Part shown: in pieces, positions 54,722 to 63,107 of the stretch
Numbering within the stretch: position 1 is the first letter of the stretch
Layout: the number at the start of each line of letters is the position of its first letter
Source of the DNA: Granulicella sapmiensis
GTDB lineage: Bacteria > Acidobacteriota > Terriglobia > Terriglobales > Acidobacteriaceae
DNA length: 63,202 nt
Assembly (NCBI GenBank): GCA_026225395.1
Contig: JAMFSR010000008.1
Coordinates: forward strand, 1 to 63,202
Direction: 5' to 3'
Position numbers and translations under genes: made by a program
The notes under the pieces: generated by a model
Told to the model about the DNA's origin: nothing
Databases searched by the model: none
What the model saw: only the letters and a program-made list of their open reading frames with translations

Positions 54722-54817
54722 TTAGTCGAGATTCTTCTCATTGCCGGAGCGGAGTGCAACGATGCAGGGAGAGAGAATCATAATGAGGAATGTTCCGGCG
54801 ATGATGGCGCTATGCAT
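54722..54817 (-). CDS. 31-residue small membrane protein
   Basis: Short frame encoding MHSAIIAGTFLIMILSPCIV, then ALRSGNEKNLD: one membrane segment (about residues 4-20) and a polar C-terminus. GGAG lies 8 bases before the ATG, and a clean Rho-independent terminator follows, so signal order (ribosome site, frame, terminator) is that of a real gene. It is below usual length cut-offs. Function unknown; a role as a regulator or subunit of a membrane complex is possible. Confidence 0.65.
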   Translation of the reverse strand: MHSAIIAGTFLIMILSPCIVALRSGNEKNLD

Positions 54818-55081
54818 GGGTAGATCTCCAGGTCCTTCAGGTCGTCACAAATGCTTGTAAGCTGACTTCTCTGAAGCACTAGCATCTCGTCAATGTGTCG
54901 AGTTGCGACATTCCGCAATGGTCACTTTTGACCGGACAAAGGACGCACCCCTTATCCCCCATTTGGGCCATCCGCAGACAGAATCATTTGCGGAGCACAC
55001 GCATCTCTGAGGAAATGTGGTCTATTGCAGACGCAGCAAAGGGCGGGAATGAACCCGCCCTTCAGATTGCTTCTAAATTTT

Positions 55082-55168
55082 TGGTGCCGAAAAGAGGACT
55101 CGAACCTCCACTCCCTTGCGAGAACGTGGACCTGAACCACGCGCGTCTGCCAATTCCGCCATTTCGGC
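55082..55168 (-). tRNA. tRNA-Leu (anticodon CAG)
   Basis: Read on the minus strand, the acceptor stem GCCGAAA/TTTCGGC closes the molecule, followed by A and an encoded CCA end. The anticodon arm is cgtgg-ttCAGgt-ccacg. A long variable arm (class II, as in all tRNA-Leu) and T arm GAGGTTCGAGTCCTC are present. 87 bases including CCA. Decodes CUG. Confidence 0.97.
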
Positions 55169-55341
55169 TCACTCGAAGCCGCGCTACGCGCTTGCAACCC
55201 GTGAACCTCTAGTGTTCCAGAGCGCGCACATGCTGTCAAACCTGAGCCCTGGGATACACTTGGCGAATCGTTCGCCTGAGCACCCTCGTCTCAAGCACCA
55301 GAACTTCCGCCTTTGCGATCCGTCGCGCATACCTTTCTAGA

Positions 55342-55614
55342 GTGAGCACTTACGTGAAACCTATGTCGAGCCCGCCGCAGCCAAGCCCAAACGGTCAGCA
55401 GATCCCGGAAGACCTGGCCCTCGAGATTCGCCGCCTCGCCCACGATCTCTCGAACTCACTCGAAGTCATCGTCCAGACCAGCTACCTGTTGAGCATGGCC
55501 GAGCTGAAAGAACCCGCCAGCGACTGGCTGCGCATGCTCGACTCCGGCGTCGCCAAGGCTCTCGACATCAACCTGGAGCTGCGCGAGTACATCAAGAAAC
55601 ACACACCGAGGTAA
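55342..55614 (+). CDS. Orphan H-box (HisKA-like) protein
   Basis: A 90-residue protein. The core is a helical hairpin with LAHDLSNSLEVIVQTSYLL near residues 32-50. This resembles the H-box of histidine kinases (H-D-L-x-N), but no ATPase domain follows; the frame ends after a second helix. It could be a stand-alone phosphotransfer or dimerisation domain. The start is GTG at 55342; ATG at 55363 is an alternative. It has no response-regulator neighbour. Confidence 0.7.
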   Translation: MSTYVKPMSSPPQPSPNGQQIPEDLALEIRRLAHDLSNSLEVIVQTSYLLSMAELKEPASDWLRMLDSGVAKALDINLELREYIKKHTPR

Positions 55615-55630
55615 GAGCTCTCCACCAGCC

Positions 55631-57256
55631 TTACTCGTTTGCGGCGATTGCCGCCACAATCTTATCCATCGTCACGCGATCCGCGACCGTTCCCGGCAGG
55701 TGGTCATCGACCATGATCGAAAAGATCACCTGTTTGCCGCTGGCGCAATCCAGATAGCCCGAAAGCGCTCGCGATTCCCCCAGCGTTCCCGTCTTCGCAA
55801 ACACATGGTTCTTCAGCGGAGCCTCCGGAAAGCGCGACGTGAGCGAACCGTCTAAGCCACCAACAGGCAGTGCTGCTTTCCACGTAGGAAACCACGACTG
55901 CGACATCGCATAAGCCAGCAGCTTCACCGTAGCGCGCGGAGCAACAAGATTATGCGAGCTCATGCCGGATCCGTCATAGAAAAGAAAGTCATCGCCATCG
56001 AGGCCGGCGTTGACCAGGAACTGGCGGACTACGCGAGCGCCCTGGGCGGTGGTGTTGTGGGTCTCCCCCGAATCGCCAAACAGGATGCCGAGCCGGCGCA
56101 GCATGAGCTCTGCGTGCAGGTTCTGCGAGATCTTCAACGTTTCCTTCACATCTTCGGCAAGTGTGGGCGAAAACTTCGTAAGAGCAAAATTCGCCGACTG
56201 CTTGCTTGGATCAACGATCGTATTGACTACGGCCACTTGCAGTTTCGAAGGCTCATGTGACTCGCGAAAGAAGCCCTCGCCATCGGTCGGTAGCTTGTGC
56301 TCGGCGCGTGCGATACCTTTGACTTCGATACCATGCTGCTCAAGCTTCTGTTTGAGCGCAAGCGCCGTAAACTCAGCGGGATCCATGATGGCGATCTCGT
56401 CTTTATAGGGCATGCCCATCGCAATCGTGCCGTAGATACGAACAAGCTTTGAACCCGGATCACGGTCGATCTGCAGGCTCGAATGAGCGCCCGCGGCAAC
56501 GGTCTTTACGTCGACGGAGTACTGGTAATAGCCGGTGTCCGGAAGAACAGTCAGCGTCGCAGCGCCATCAATCTTCGCCGCGGGCGTAAGCGCAGTGTCG
56601 AGCAGGTTGTCGTTGATGGTCATGGCAGACACAGGGGCACCGTCACCCGTGAGCATGTCGCCGATGTCCCACGCAATGGGATAGGGCTCCCACGTCCATG
56701 CAGTATCAGAGCCGATGATGTCCCCATCGATGCGCTTGACGCCTGTTTTCGCAATGTCCGCAGCAAAGGCGTCGAGCGAACGCAGTGCATCCGGAGGGTT
56801 GGGGTTAGGTACAGGCAGGCCGAGAGCGCGGCGTTCGGCTGGCGTTTGATAGGGAAAGTCCTGCCCCGAAAGGCCTGGATCGCCTGCGCCTGAGATCGTG
56901 AGATTGCCTTTGGAAAGGCCATTTGGCGCGGGTTTGGCGAAGCTTACGGTGGTGGTGACCGTGCTTTCGGGCGTGAGCAAGGCCATCGCGGCGGCGGTGG
57001 TGAAGAGCTTGGTGTTGGAGGCAGGGCGGTAGAGTTCGCCTTCGTTGTGGCCGTAAAGTGGTGTGCCGTCGAGGGTTGTGACAGCGATGCCCCAATGGTC
57101 GCGGGCGGCGACAGGGTCGGACAACAGTGCGTCAATCTGCGCGCCCAGCGTCGTGCCGGTGGGGAATGGGGTGTGCGTGACGGTGGGCGTCTGGCCGGAT
57201 GCAGCTAGGACTACGGCGAGGCCGAGGGCTGGGGAGAAGCGGCGAAAGGCTGGCAT
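55631..57256 (-). CDS. dacB: D-alanyl-D-alanine carboxypeptidase/endopeptidase (PBP4 type)
   Basis: A 541-residue periplasmic peptidase S13. Signal peptide: FSPALGLAVVLAASGQ. The S80-x-x-K83 motif is in YRPASNTKLFTTAAA. The SxN motif is in DGSGMSSHNLV and the KTG motif in FAKTGTLGE. A large insert between the first two motifs is the class C signature. Trims or hydrolyses peptidoglycan cross-links. It is divergent from folP. The plus-strand composition changes from C-rich to G-rich within this gene (see findings). Confidence 0.93.
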   Translation of the reverse strand: MPAFRRFSPALGLAVVLAASGQTPTVTHTPFPTGTTLGAQIDALLSDPVAARDHWGIAVTTLDGTPLYGHNEGELYRPASNTKLFTTAAAMALLTPESTVTTTVSFAKPAPNGLSKGNLTISGAGDPGLSGQDFPYQTPAERRALGLPVPNPNPPDALRSLDAFAADIAKTGVKRIDGDIIGSDTAWTWEPYPIAWDIGDMLTGDGAPVSAMTINDNLLDTALTPAAKIDGAATLTVLPDTGYYQYSVDVKTVAAGAHSSLQIDRDPGSKLVRIYGTIAMGMPYKDEIAIMDPAEFTALALKQKLEQHGIEVKGIARAEHKLPTDGEGFFRESHEPSKLQVAVVNTIVDPSKQSANFALTKFSPTLAEDVKETLKISQNLHAELMLRRLGILFGDSGETHNTTAQGARVVRQFLVNAGLDGDDFLFYDGSGMSSHNLVAPRATVKLLAYAMSQSWFPTWKAALPVGGLDGSLTSRFPEAPLKNHVFAKTGTLGESRALSGYLDCASGKQVIFSIMVDDHLPGTVADRVTMDKIVAAIAANE

Positions 57257-57403
57257 TTCCGCAAGTGTACCGCGAATTTATGTTGCAAATTTACGGAGGT
57301 TTACGGTGGCTCACGGTGAATTCGTGGAGTTGGCGGTGTCCAGCAAACTTGACATCTGCGCGTTCATCGTCTGTTCAGGTTAGCGGTGACTACAATCCGT
57401 ACT

Positions 57404-58306
57404 ATGGCCTTCGTCCGACGTCCGCACTTTGATTGGCAGCTCCGAACACGAACAATGTCATTAGGGGAACGGACTCGCATTATGGCGATCGTCAATCTGA
57501 CCCCGGATAGCTTTTCCGGGGATGGTTTGGCTGCGGCGGGGATCGAAAGCAGGATTGCTTCCGCGATCGCAGCGGTCGATGGCGGAGCGGACATTGTCGA
57601 TCTTGGCGCGGAGTCTACGCGGCCCGGAGCGGAGCCGCTGACCGAGGGACAGGAGCAGGTGCGGTTGCTGCCGGTGGTCGAGGGGTTCTTGAAGGCGCGG
57701 CCGGAAGCGATCGTTTCTGTCGATACGTATCATGCATCGACGGCGCGGGCGGCGGCGATGGCAGGGGCTGAGATTATCAACGATGTTTCCGGGTTGCTGT
57801 GGGACGAGGCGATGGCTGAGGCTGTTGCCTCCACGCGTTGCGGGCTGGTGCTGATGCATACACGCGGCAATCCGAAGGACTGGAGGCATCAGCCGGCACT
57901 GAAGTCCGCGGAGGTTGTGCCGCTGGTGATGCGCGGGCTGCGCGAACAGCTGGTGTTTGCCCATGCCGCGGGCGTGGGGATGCAGAGCATTGTGGTTGAT
58001 CCGGGGTTTGGATTTGGGAAGCTGGGCGGCGAGAACTTTGTGCTGCTGGCCGGACTTGAGCGGCTGCATGAGTTGAAGTATCCACTGCTGGCCGGGCTTT
58101 CGCGCAAAGGGTTTCTGGGTGAGGCTGTGCGGGGGTTGCAGGCGCACGTGTTGTCCGTGGCCGAGGCGCGGTTGACGGCGACCGTGGCAGGGAATGTGGC
58201 GGCGGTGTTGCAAGGGGTGCATGTTCTGCGGGTGCATGATGTGCAGACCGCGCGGGAAGCGGCGATTGTGGGCGACGCGATTCTCGCGTCAAGCAGCAGA
58301 GTGTAG
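57404..58306 (+). CDS. folP: Dihydropteroate synthase
   Basis: A 300-residue enzyme of folate synthesis joining pterin and p-aminobenzoate; target of sulfonamides. Motifs: RIMAIVNLTPDSFSGDG near 28-44, VDLGAESTRPGAEPL, VDTYHASTA, NDVSGL, VDPGFGFGK and LAGLSRKGF. Start taken at ATG 57404 (MAFVRRPHFDW); a GTG at 57386 with AGG upstream would add six residues. It is probably transcribed alone. The last bases reach into a short repeat. Confidence 0.95.
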   Translation: MAFVRRPHFDWQLRTRTMSLGERTRIMAIVNLTPDSFSGDGLAAAGIESRIASAIAAVDGGADIVDLGAESTRPGAEPLTEGQEQVRLLPVVEGFLKARPEAIVSVDTYHASTARAAAMAGAEIINDVSGLLWDEAMAEAVASTRCGLVLMHTRGNPKDWRHQPALKSAEVVPLVMRGLREQLVFAHAAGVGMQSIVVDPGFGFGKLGGENFVLLAGLERLHELKYPLLAGLSRKGFLGEAVRGLQAHVLSVAEARLTATVAGNVAAVLQGVHVLRVHDVQTAREAAIVGDAILASSSRV

Positions 58307-58330
58307 AGGATAGAGTGTAGAGCGTAGAGA
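58298..58330 (+). repeat. 'GTAGAGGATAGAG' repeat, copy 4
   Basis: agagtgtagaggatagag, then tgtagagcgtagag, at the end of folP; the stop codon TAG is inside the repeat. Same family as 52826, 54068 and 54130. Confidence 0.8.
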
Positions 58331-58383
58331 AGACCGAGCGATGGGTGCGCAAGAGAAGAAAAACTGGCATATACTTCGCACAA

Positions 58384-59415
58384 ATGAACCGCGCGGGCTA
58401 TGTCGGCAGGCATCTCCTTGGTCTCTTGACGGCTGTCTTTATGGCAAACCTTGCGGTTGTTGGCGCGGCTGTTGGCCAGGCCACATCCGCTGAGTGCTCC
58501 AGCTACGCGTCCGTTCCGTTGCCTGCTGAGGCGGAGAAGGTTGCTGCTCCCAAGACGACACCGGTTTGTGCTTCGTATCGGTCGTATCGTGGGATAGGCA
58601 GGCCAGTGAATTACAGCGAGGCTCGTGAGTGTGCGTGGCAGGAACGATTGGCACAGAAGGCTGAGCTTGGCCAACCTCCGGTGGTTGGCGGGTCGCTTAT
58701 TCTCGCCGACCTTTATTTCAACGGTGCGGGAGTGAAACGCAATATTCCGCTGTCTTTGCGGTTTGCCTGCGAATCCGAAGAAGGGATGGCGGAGTTGGCG
58801 CTGCCGGAGATTGCGAAACTCAACGGTTCGCTTCCGGCGCATGGGCCGTTTGAGTTCTGCGACTATGCGACGACGACGTTCAGCGAGAACTACTGCGCAG
58901 ACTATGCCTCTGAGATCAAGGATGACCGCAGAAACCGTTACTTCAACTCGCTGAAACCTTCGATGAATCCGGAGCAGCGGGCCGCTTTTGAGAAGCTGCT
59001 GGCGGCGGAGCATGCCTATATCGAAGCGCACGCCGATGAGGTCTATCAGGGCGGGAGCATTCACAACATACGGACGCTGGGCTCTCAGGACATTCTTCAG
59101 GATCTCTTTCGCACGGACGTCGTTCGCTTCGAGCGCAAGGAGTGGCCGGCGCTTACTGGCGATCAAATTTCTACGGCCGATGCCGTGCTGCATCGCGAAT
59201 ATGAAAAGGAACTCGGGCAGCTACGGACTCAGCCGAACGAAGCGAACGATCTGACGCTTGTTACGGCGGATCATCTTGCCGTCGTGGAAAAAGCCTGGGA
59301 GAGATATCGCGAGGCGTGGGTGGCGTTTGCGCGGCTACGCTATCCGGACAATGTTGCCCGTGTTCGGGCTGAGATTACGCTGGAGCGGTATCGGCTTTTG
59401 AAGACGATCTCGTGA
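58384..59415 (+). CDS. Secreted protein with LprI/DUF1311-like domain
   Basis: A 343-residue exported protein. A signal region (LLGLLTAVFMANLAVVGAAVG) is followed by a Cys-containing Sel1-like stretch (LILADLYFNGAGVKRNIPLSL). The C-terminal LTLVTADHLAVVEKAWERYREAWVAFARLRYPD region matches the DUF1311/LprI lysozyme-inhibitor type (seen as AVVEKAWERYREAWVAF). Start at ATG 58384; the upstream frame is repeat DNA. A lysozyme-inhibitor role is possible but not shown. Confidence 0.75.
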   Translation: MNRAGYVGRHLLGLLTAVFMANLAVVGAAVGQATSAECSSYASVPLPAEAEKVAAPKTTPVCASYRSYRGIGRPVNYSEARECAWQERLAQKAELGQPPVVGGSLILADLYFNGAGVKRNIPLSLRFACESEEGMAELALPEIAKLNGSLPAHGPFEFCDYATTTFSENYCADYASEIKDDRRNRYFNSLKPSMNPEQRAAFEKLLAAEHAYIEAHADEVYQGGSIHNIRTLGSQDILQDLFRTDVVRFERKEWPALTGDQISTADAVLHREYEKELGQLRTQPNEANDLTLVTADHLAVVEKAWERYREAWVAFARLRYPDNVARVRAEITLERYRLLKTIS

Positions 59416-59483
59416 CGGGGTAACTTGCAGGGTTGTGGCGTGCAGCGGGTTCCCTGCGGGAATGGAAGAAAGAAAAGCAAAAG

Positions 59484-59546
59484 CCCGGGGCTGAAGCCCC
59501 TAATTTTCTCGTCCTGATTCAGTGGGCTAAAGCCCACTGCTAATCC
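59484..59546. repeat. Bipartite palindromic repeat, copy 2
   Basis: Hairpin cggggctgaagcccc, spacer ending in GATTCAG, then hairpin agtgggctaaagcccact. Same order and orientation as 1285-1343. Lies in the gap between the LprI-like gene and frr. Confidence 0.8.
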
Positions 59547-59574
59547 GGCAAGAACAAAGGCAAAAGCAAAAGCG

Positions 59575-59608
<34 letters not shown>

Positions 59609-59628
59609 ATCGCGGGATGAGCGGTTGG

Positions 59629-59673
59629 GGTTCCCCACTCATGCGCAAAATGCGCGCATGAATGGGCCACCCG
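59629..59673 (+). repeat. 45-bp intergenic repeat, copy 3 of 6
   Basis: gttccccactcatgcgca ... tgaatgggccacccg. The centre reads atgcgcaaaatgcgcgcat, a hairpin. Confidence 0.88.
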
Positions 59674-59710
59674 AAAGTTGTGGGATGACAGAAGAGCAGC
59701 GATCAAGAGA

Positions 59711-60295
59711 TCAGAGGGTGAGGACTTCTTTTTCCTTGGCTTTGAAGAGGTCTTCTACGCGCTTGATTTCGGTGTCGGTGAGTTGCTGGATTTCTTCGTT
59801 GGCGCGCTTTTCGTCGTCGGCGGAGATGAGCTTGTCCTTGGCGGCCTTCTTGACGGTGTCGTTGCCGTCGCGGCGGATGTTCCGGATCGAGGTTTTGTGG
59901 TCTTCGAGGACGCCGGCGAGCTGTTTGACGGCATCCTTGCGGCGGTCTTCCGTCATCGGTGGGATGGGGACGCGGATGATCTTGCCGTCGTGCATGGGGT
60001 TGAAACCCTGCGAGCTGGTGCGGATGGCCTTTTCGATGGCGCCGACGAGGGAGATTTCCCATGGCTGAACGACGATCAGGTTGGCTTCCGGGGTGGTGAC
60101 CTGGGCGATCTGTGAGATCTGGGTTTCAGTGCCGTAGTAGTCGACCTTGATGTTGTCGAGCATGTGGACCGAAGCGCGGCCCGTGCGGACGCTCAAGAGA
60201 TTGGCGCGAAAGTCGTCTACCGTTTTGTCCATGCGCGACTTGAGCCCGTCGTATACGCCCGTGAGGGCCTCCATGCCTGCCATTGCCGATGCCAT
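59711..60295 (-). CDS. frr: Ribosome recycling factor
   Basis: A 194-residue protein that, with EF-G, splits the post-termination ribosome. Motifs: LSVRTGRASVHMLDNIKVDYYG (LSVRTGRAS near 40), ISQIAQVTTPEANLIVVQPWE and RDGNDTVKKAAKDKLISADDEK (RRDGNDTVKKA). AGGAGGAAAG before the ATG at 60295 gives a clear start and rules out the longer frame through repeat 60381-60429. The usual neighbours tsf and pyrH are absent here. Confidence 0.97.
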   Translation of the reverse strand: MASAMAGMEALTGVYDGLKSRMDKTVDDFRANLLSVRTGRASVHMLDNIKVDYYGTETQISQIAQVTTPEANLIVVQPWEISLVGAIEKAIRTSSQGFNPMHDGKIIRVPIPPMTEDRRKDAVKQLAGVLEDHKTSIRNIRRDGNDTVKKAAKDKLISADDEKRANEEIQQLTDTEIKRVEDLFKAKEKEVLTL

Positions 60296-60380
60296 TGTGT
60301 TCTTTCCTCCTGCTACAACGCCTGATTTTACAGTGAGGCAGCGAACAGCCAACAGCGAACAGCGGGTGAAGGAGTGGTGG

Positions 60381-60429
60381 TCACCCCACCCATCGCGCCA
60401 AATGCCGCGCGATGAAAGGGCCACCCGGC
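60381..60429 (+). repeat. 45-bp intergenic repeat, copy 4 of 6
   Basis: tcaccccacccatcgcgc ... gatgaaagggccacccgg. Lies upstream of frr, on the opposite side from the coding strand. Confidence 0.85.
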
Positions 60430-60491
60430 GGTAGGGGTTGGACAGAAGAAGGCAAAGCAATGGTTGCGCCTTGTGGATGGGGGAAACGTAT

Positions 60492-60511
60492 TAATTGACC
60501 GTAATTGACCG
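60492..60511 (+). promoter_or_regulatory. Direct decamer repeat in the gap before the sortase substrate
   Basis: Two head-to-tail copies of taattgaccg, with a third TTGACC-like box at 60528. This could be a regulator site or tandem -35 boxes. The rest of 60430-60742 shows no other clear element. Low certainty. Confidence 0.35.
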
Positions 60512-60742
60512 GATATAGTGAGCTGGTTTGACCAGGTTATGCTAAACTTTGCACAGTCCTCAGAGAACGTTCAGAGATCTAAGGTTTCGCATAGACCGGA
60601 CATGGCTCCGTTTGCCCTATTTTTCCCTAAAAAGGTTTTGATCCCCGCTCTTTGTGTCTGTAGGCCTTGGGAAGAGGTTGACATGGGACCAGAGTCAGCT
60701 TCCACCTCATGCAACCTGAAATAAAACAGGGGCTGGATACCT

Positions 60743-60943
60743 ATGAAAAAAATCTTGCTGTACGTTGCACTTTTCTCTTCCGTAGCTCTGTACACCACAA
60801 CTCCGGCGCGCGCCCAGTTTGGCGGCTGCGACGATTCTCCTGAGAATCCGACGCTGATTCTCGCCGGACTTGCGAGCGGAGCGTTCGCCATTTCGCAGGT
60901 AAGAACGCGCATTCGAGCGAACCGCAAGAACAAAGATCAGTAA
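60743..60943 (+). CDS. PExPT-type sorting-signal protein, exosortase substrate
   Basis: A 66-residue protein with a signal peptide (KKILLYVALFSSVALYT, cleavage near ARAQ at 22-25). A very short mature part (about QFGGCDDS, one Cys) is followed by a C-terminal sorting signal: PENPT at 33-37, a membrane helix (LILAGLASGAFAI) and a basic tail (RTRIRANRKNK). This tripartite tail is the hallmark of exosortase targets; the P-E-x-P-T form is an acidobacterial variant as I recall. The exosortase gene lies 107 bp downstream. After both cleavages only about 10-13 residues would remain. Confidence 0.85.
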   Translation: MKKILLYVALFSSVALYTTTPARAQFGGCDDSPENPTLILAGLASGAFAISQVRTRIRANRKNKDQ

Positions 60944-61050
60944 ACCGCCGTTCGCGCGGCTTTCCGTTTCTGTGGGAGACTTGCGCATGGCGAATTTCTG
61001 TCTTTCCACGATCTGACCGTCCAAAAAATCCAACTGCTTCTCCTCTCGAT

Positions 61051-62652
61051 TTGAAACGACTCCTGGAACCCCGCTTTGCCGTAGCGCTTGCCTGTTGCTG
61101 CGCGGCAGCGGGGCTTCTTACGGTTTATGGCACGGTGGCGCAGCTGCTGGACATATGGCGGACCGACGACCTGAAGTCGATGGGGCTGATTGTGCCGTTT
61201 GTGAGTGCGGCGCTGATTCTGCGGGCGTGGCGTGGGCTGGGATGGGAGATGGATGGGACGTGGTGGGGGTTTGCGATCCTGGCGGGCGCGGCCGTGCTGA
61301 TGTTTCTGCGCGACCGGACGCTGCTGATCGTGACGGTGAATAAGGATTGGCTGCTGCAGCTGCCGCCGCTTTCGCTGGTAGCGGTGGTGTATGGCGCGGG
61401 GATGGTGCTGCTGTTCGGTGGGAAGAAGCTGCTGCGGGCGGCGTGGTTTCCGGTGGTGTTTCTGTGGGCCGTGATCCCGGTGCCGCAGACGTTCAGCCGC
61501 GTGGTGGACCTGCCGCTGCAGCATGCTTCCGCGACGGTAGCACGAGCGTTTGGGCATGCGCTGGGGCAGCCGCTGACCGAGGACAAGCTGAGGCTGATGT
61601 TTACGCCGGACTTTGGGATGTTTATCGCGCCGGGATGCAATGGGATTCGTGGAGCGATCACGCTGGGTATGGCGGCGATTGTGGTGGGGTATGTCTATAA
61701 GTTCCGCTGGCAGGTGTATACGCCGGTGGTTGCGGGAGCGGTGTTGCTGGGGTATCTGTTCAACTTTCTGCGGCTTTGCCTGCTGGTGATCTATTACAAG
61801 ATTGCGCTGCCGTACGTGTGGCTGCAGGAGCATGCGAAGAATGCCGACTACCTGATTGGCGGATGTTTGTTCGTTTGTGCGCTAGGAGTGTTCTTTACGG
61901 TGGCGAACAAGCTGCGGCGGGACCTTTCCGCGGAGATGGGCAAGCCGCTGATTGCGGACACACCGGTTGTTGCGTCGGAGCTGGCCAGTCCTTATTTAGC
62001 GAAGGTGGCGGCCGTGCTGGCGCTTTCGGCCATCTTCGGGTTCGATGCGCTGCATACGCGCTTTGCGGATGCGCAGGCCGTGGGGCGGGTTCCCGTGCTG
62101 GCGCCTATGCCGGAGAAGATCGGCAAGTTTGTGCTGGTGCGAAGCTGGGACGACACGCTGGTGGGTGGGACGATTGTGTATACGTGGGGCGACTATGCCG
62201 CGGATGCCGGGAACGGCGTGCATGTGGCGCTGGGGATTTCGCCGGTGTTTGGTGTGCATGATGCGGAGGTTTGCCACATTGCGCGAGGTGAAGACCCGAC
62301 GTGGCATGGGCAGATACGGACTGACGCGGCGAGTGGGACGGTGGACCTGACAGCGGCGACGTATAACGATGGGACGACGCAACGGCTGGAGGCTTCGACG
62401 GTGTGCGATGGCGGGGCTTGCCGGCAGTTTTCGCAGACCTCGCAGCATGTGACGCTGGTGTACAGCTATCCGCATAAAGCGTTGCCGATGCAAGGGGATA
62501 GGAGCCGCGCGGTGCCGGTGCTGCTGAAGGTGGAGACGATGGATACGCAGGCTCCGGTGGGGGTGGTGGAGCCGGAGTTGGCGGCGGCGTTGGCGGAGTT
62601 TTTGAAGGATGTGGATCTGGTGGGGCTTACGGCGCCCTATGGGAAGCGGTAG
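61051..62652 (+). CDS. Exosortase (XrtJ-like) fused to an EpsI/DUF3485-type domain
   Basis: A 533-residue inner-membrane protein. The first ~285 residues hold about eight membrane segments and the exosortase active site: C196 in PGCNGIRG, R241 in FNFLR and H261 in QEHAKN. From about 290 a soluble EpsI/DUF3485-like domain follows (GKFVLVRSWDDTLVGGTIVYTW), facing the periplasm. Such fusions occur in several Xrt types. Expected to cut the PExPT signal of the preceding gene and pass the protein to an acceptor. TTG start at 61051. I assign the J type from organism and substrate, not from a model score. Confidence 0.88.
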   Translation: MKRLLEPRFAVALACCCAAAGLLTVYGTVAQLLDIWRTDDLKSMGLIVPFVSAALILRAWRGLGWEMDGTWWGFAILAGAAVLMFLRDRTLLIVTVNKDWLLQLPPLSLVAVVYGAGMVLLFGGKKLLRAAWFPVVFLWAVIPVPQTFSRVVDLPLQHASATVARAFGHALGQPLTEDKLRLMFTPDFGMFIAPGCNGIRGAITLGMAAIVVGYVYKFRWQVYTPVVAGAVLLGYLFNFLRLCLLVIYYKIALPYVWLQEHAKNADYLIGGCLFVCALGVFFTVANKLRRDLSAEMGKPLIADTPVVASELASPYLAKVAAVLALSAIFGFDALHTRFADAQAVGRVPVLAPMPEKIGKFVLVRSWDDTLVGGTIVYTWGDYAADAGNGVHVALGISPVFGVHDAEVCHIARGEDPTWHGQIRTDAASGTVDLTAATYNDGTTQRLEASTVCDGGACRQFSQTSQHVTLVYSYPHKALPMQGDRSRAVPVLLKVETMDTQAPVGVVEPELAAALAEFLKDVDLVGLTAPYGKR

Positions 62653-62728
62653 GGAGGCAGGTTTTAGGGGTTGGGGGTTGGGGGTGGAGTTGTGGTGCGC
62701 GTAACGGCTGGCTGGGCGGGCCGTTGGT

Positions 62729-62773
62729 GTTCCCCACTCATGCGCAGAAAACGCGCATGAATGGGCCACCCGG
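62729..62773 (+). repeat. 45-bp intergenic repeat, copy 5 of 6
   Basis: gttccccactcatgcgca ... gcatgaatgggccacccgg; nearly the same as copy 3. Lies 76 bp after the exosortase gene. Confidence 0.9.
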
Positions 62774-62816
62774 GCGATTGTTGCTGGGGTTGGGGAGAGC
62801 GGTCGCGCGTTGCGCG

Positions 62817-62859
62817 TTACCCCACCCTTCGCAAAGGCGCGAAGGATGGGCCACCCGGG
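62817..62859 (+). repeat. 45-bp intergenic repeat, copy 6 of 6
   Basis: ttaccccacccttcgcaa ... gaaggatgggccacccggg; in tandem with copy 5, separated by 43 bp. Matches the reverse complement of copy 2. Confidence 0.9.
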
Positions 62860-63107
62860 ATCGTTCGGCTATTGGCGAAATACGGAAACCCTTCCCCCAT
62901 GCTCGCTCTGGGTCAGGGTGAGGGTTTGCTGGGTGGGCGTTGACGGTGGTGGGCGGGAAAGGTTAGCAAGGCGGCAAGTACCATGCGGATACCTTTGGGG
63001 CAAGGGGCAAATCCCTTTCGACGCGTTCGCTTAGGGGGGTGTGCGTCCCCTATAATCAAGGTTCCCCTCGATATTCGCGGGGTTCAGATTCAAAGAGCAG
63101 TGAGGGT
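62860..63107. other. Intergenic stretch with a possible promoter for the right-edge gene
   Basis: No gene seen. TATAAT at 63051-63056 is a perfect -10 box, but the -35 region is poor. A small hairpin (cccctcg-atatt-cgcgggg) follows at about 63064-63082, then GAGGG before the next start. Confidence 0.45.

Noticed and set aside
60590..60625. Sigma-54 promoter before the sortase substrate (TGGCTCCGTTTGCCC)
   Set aside because: The GG and GC pairs are two bases too close for the -24/-12 rule.
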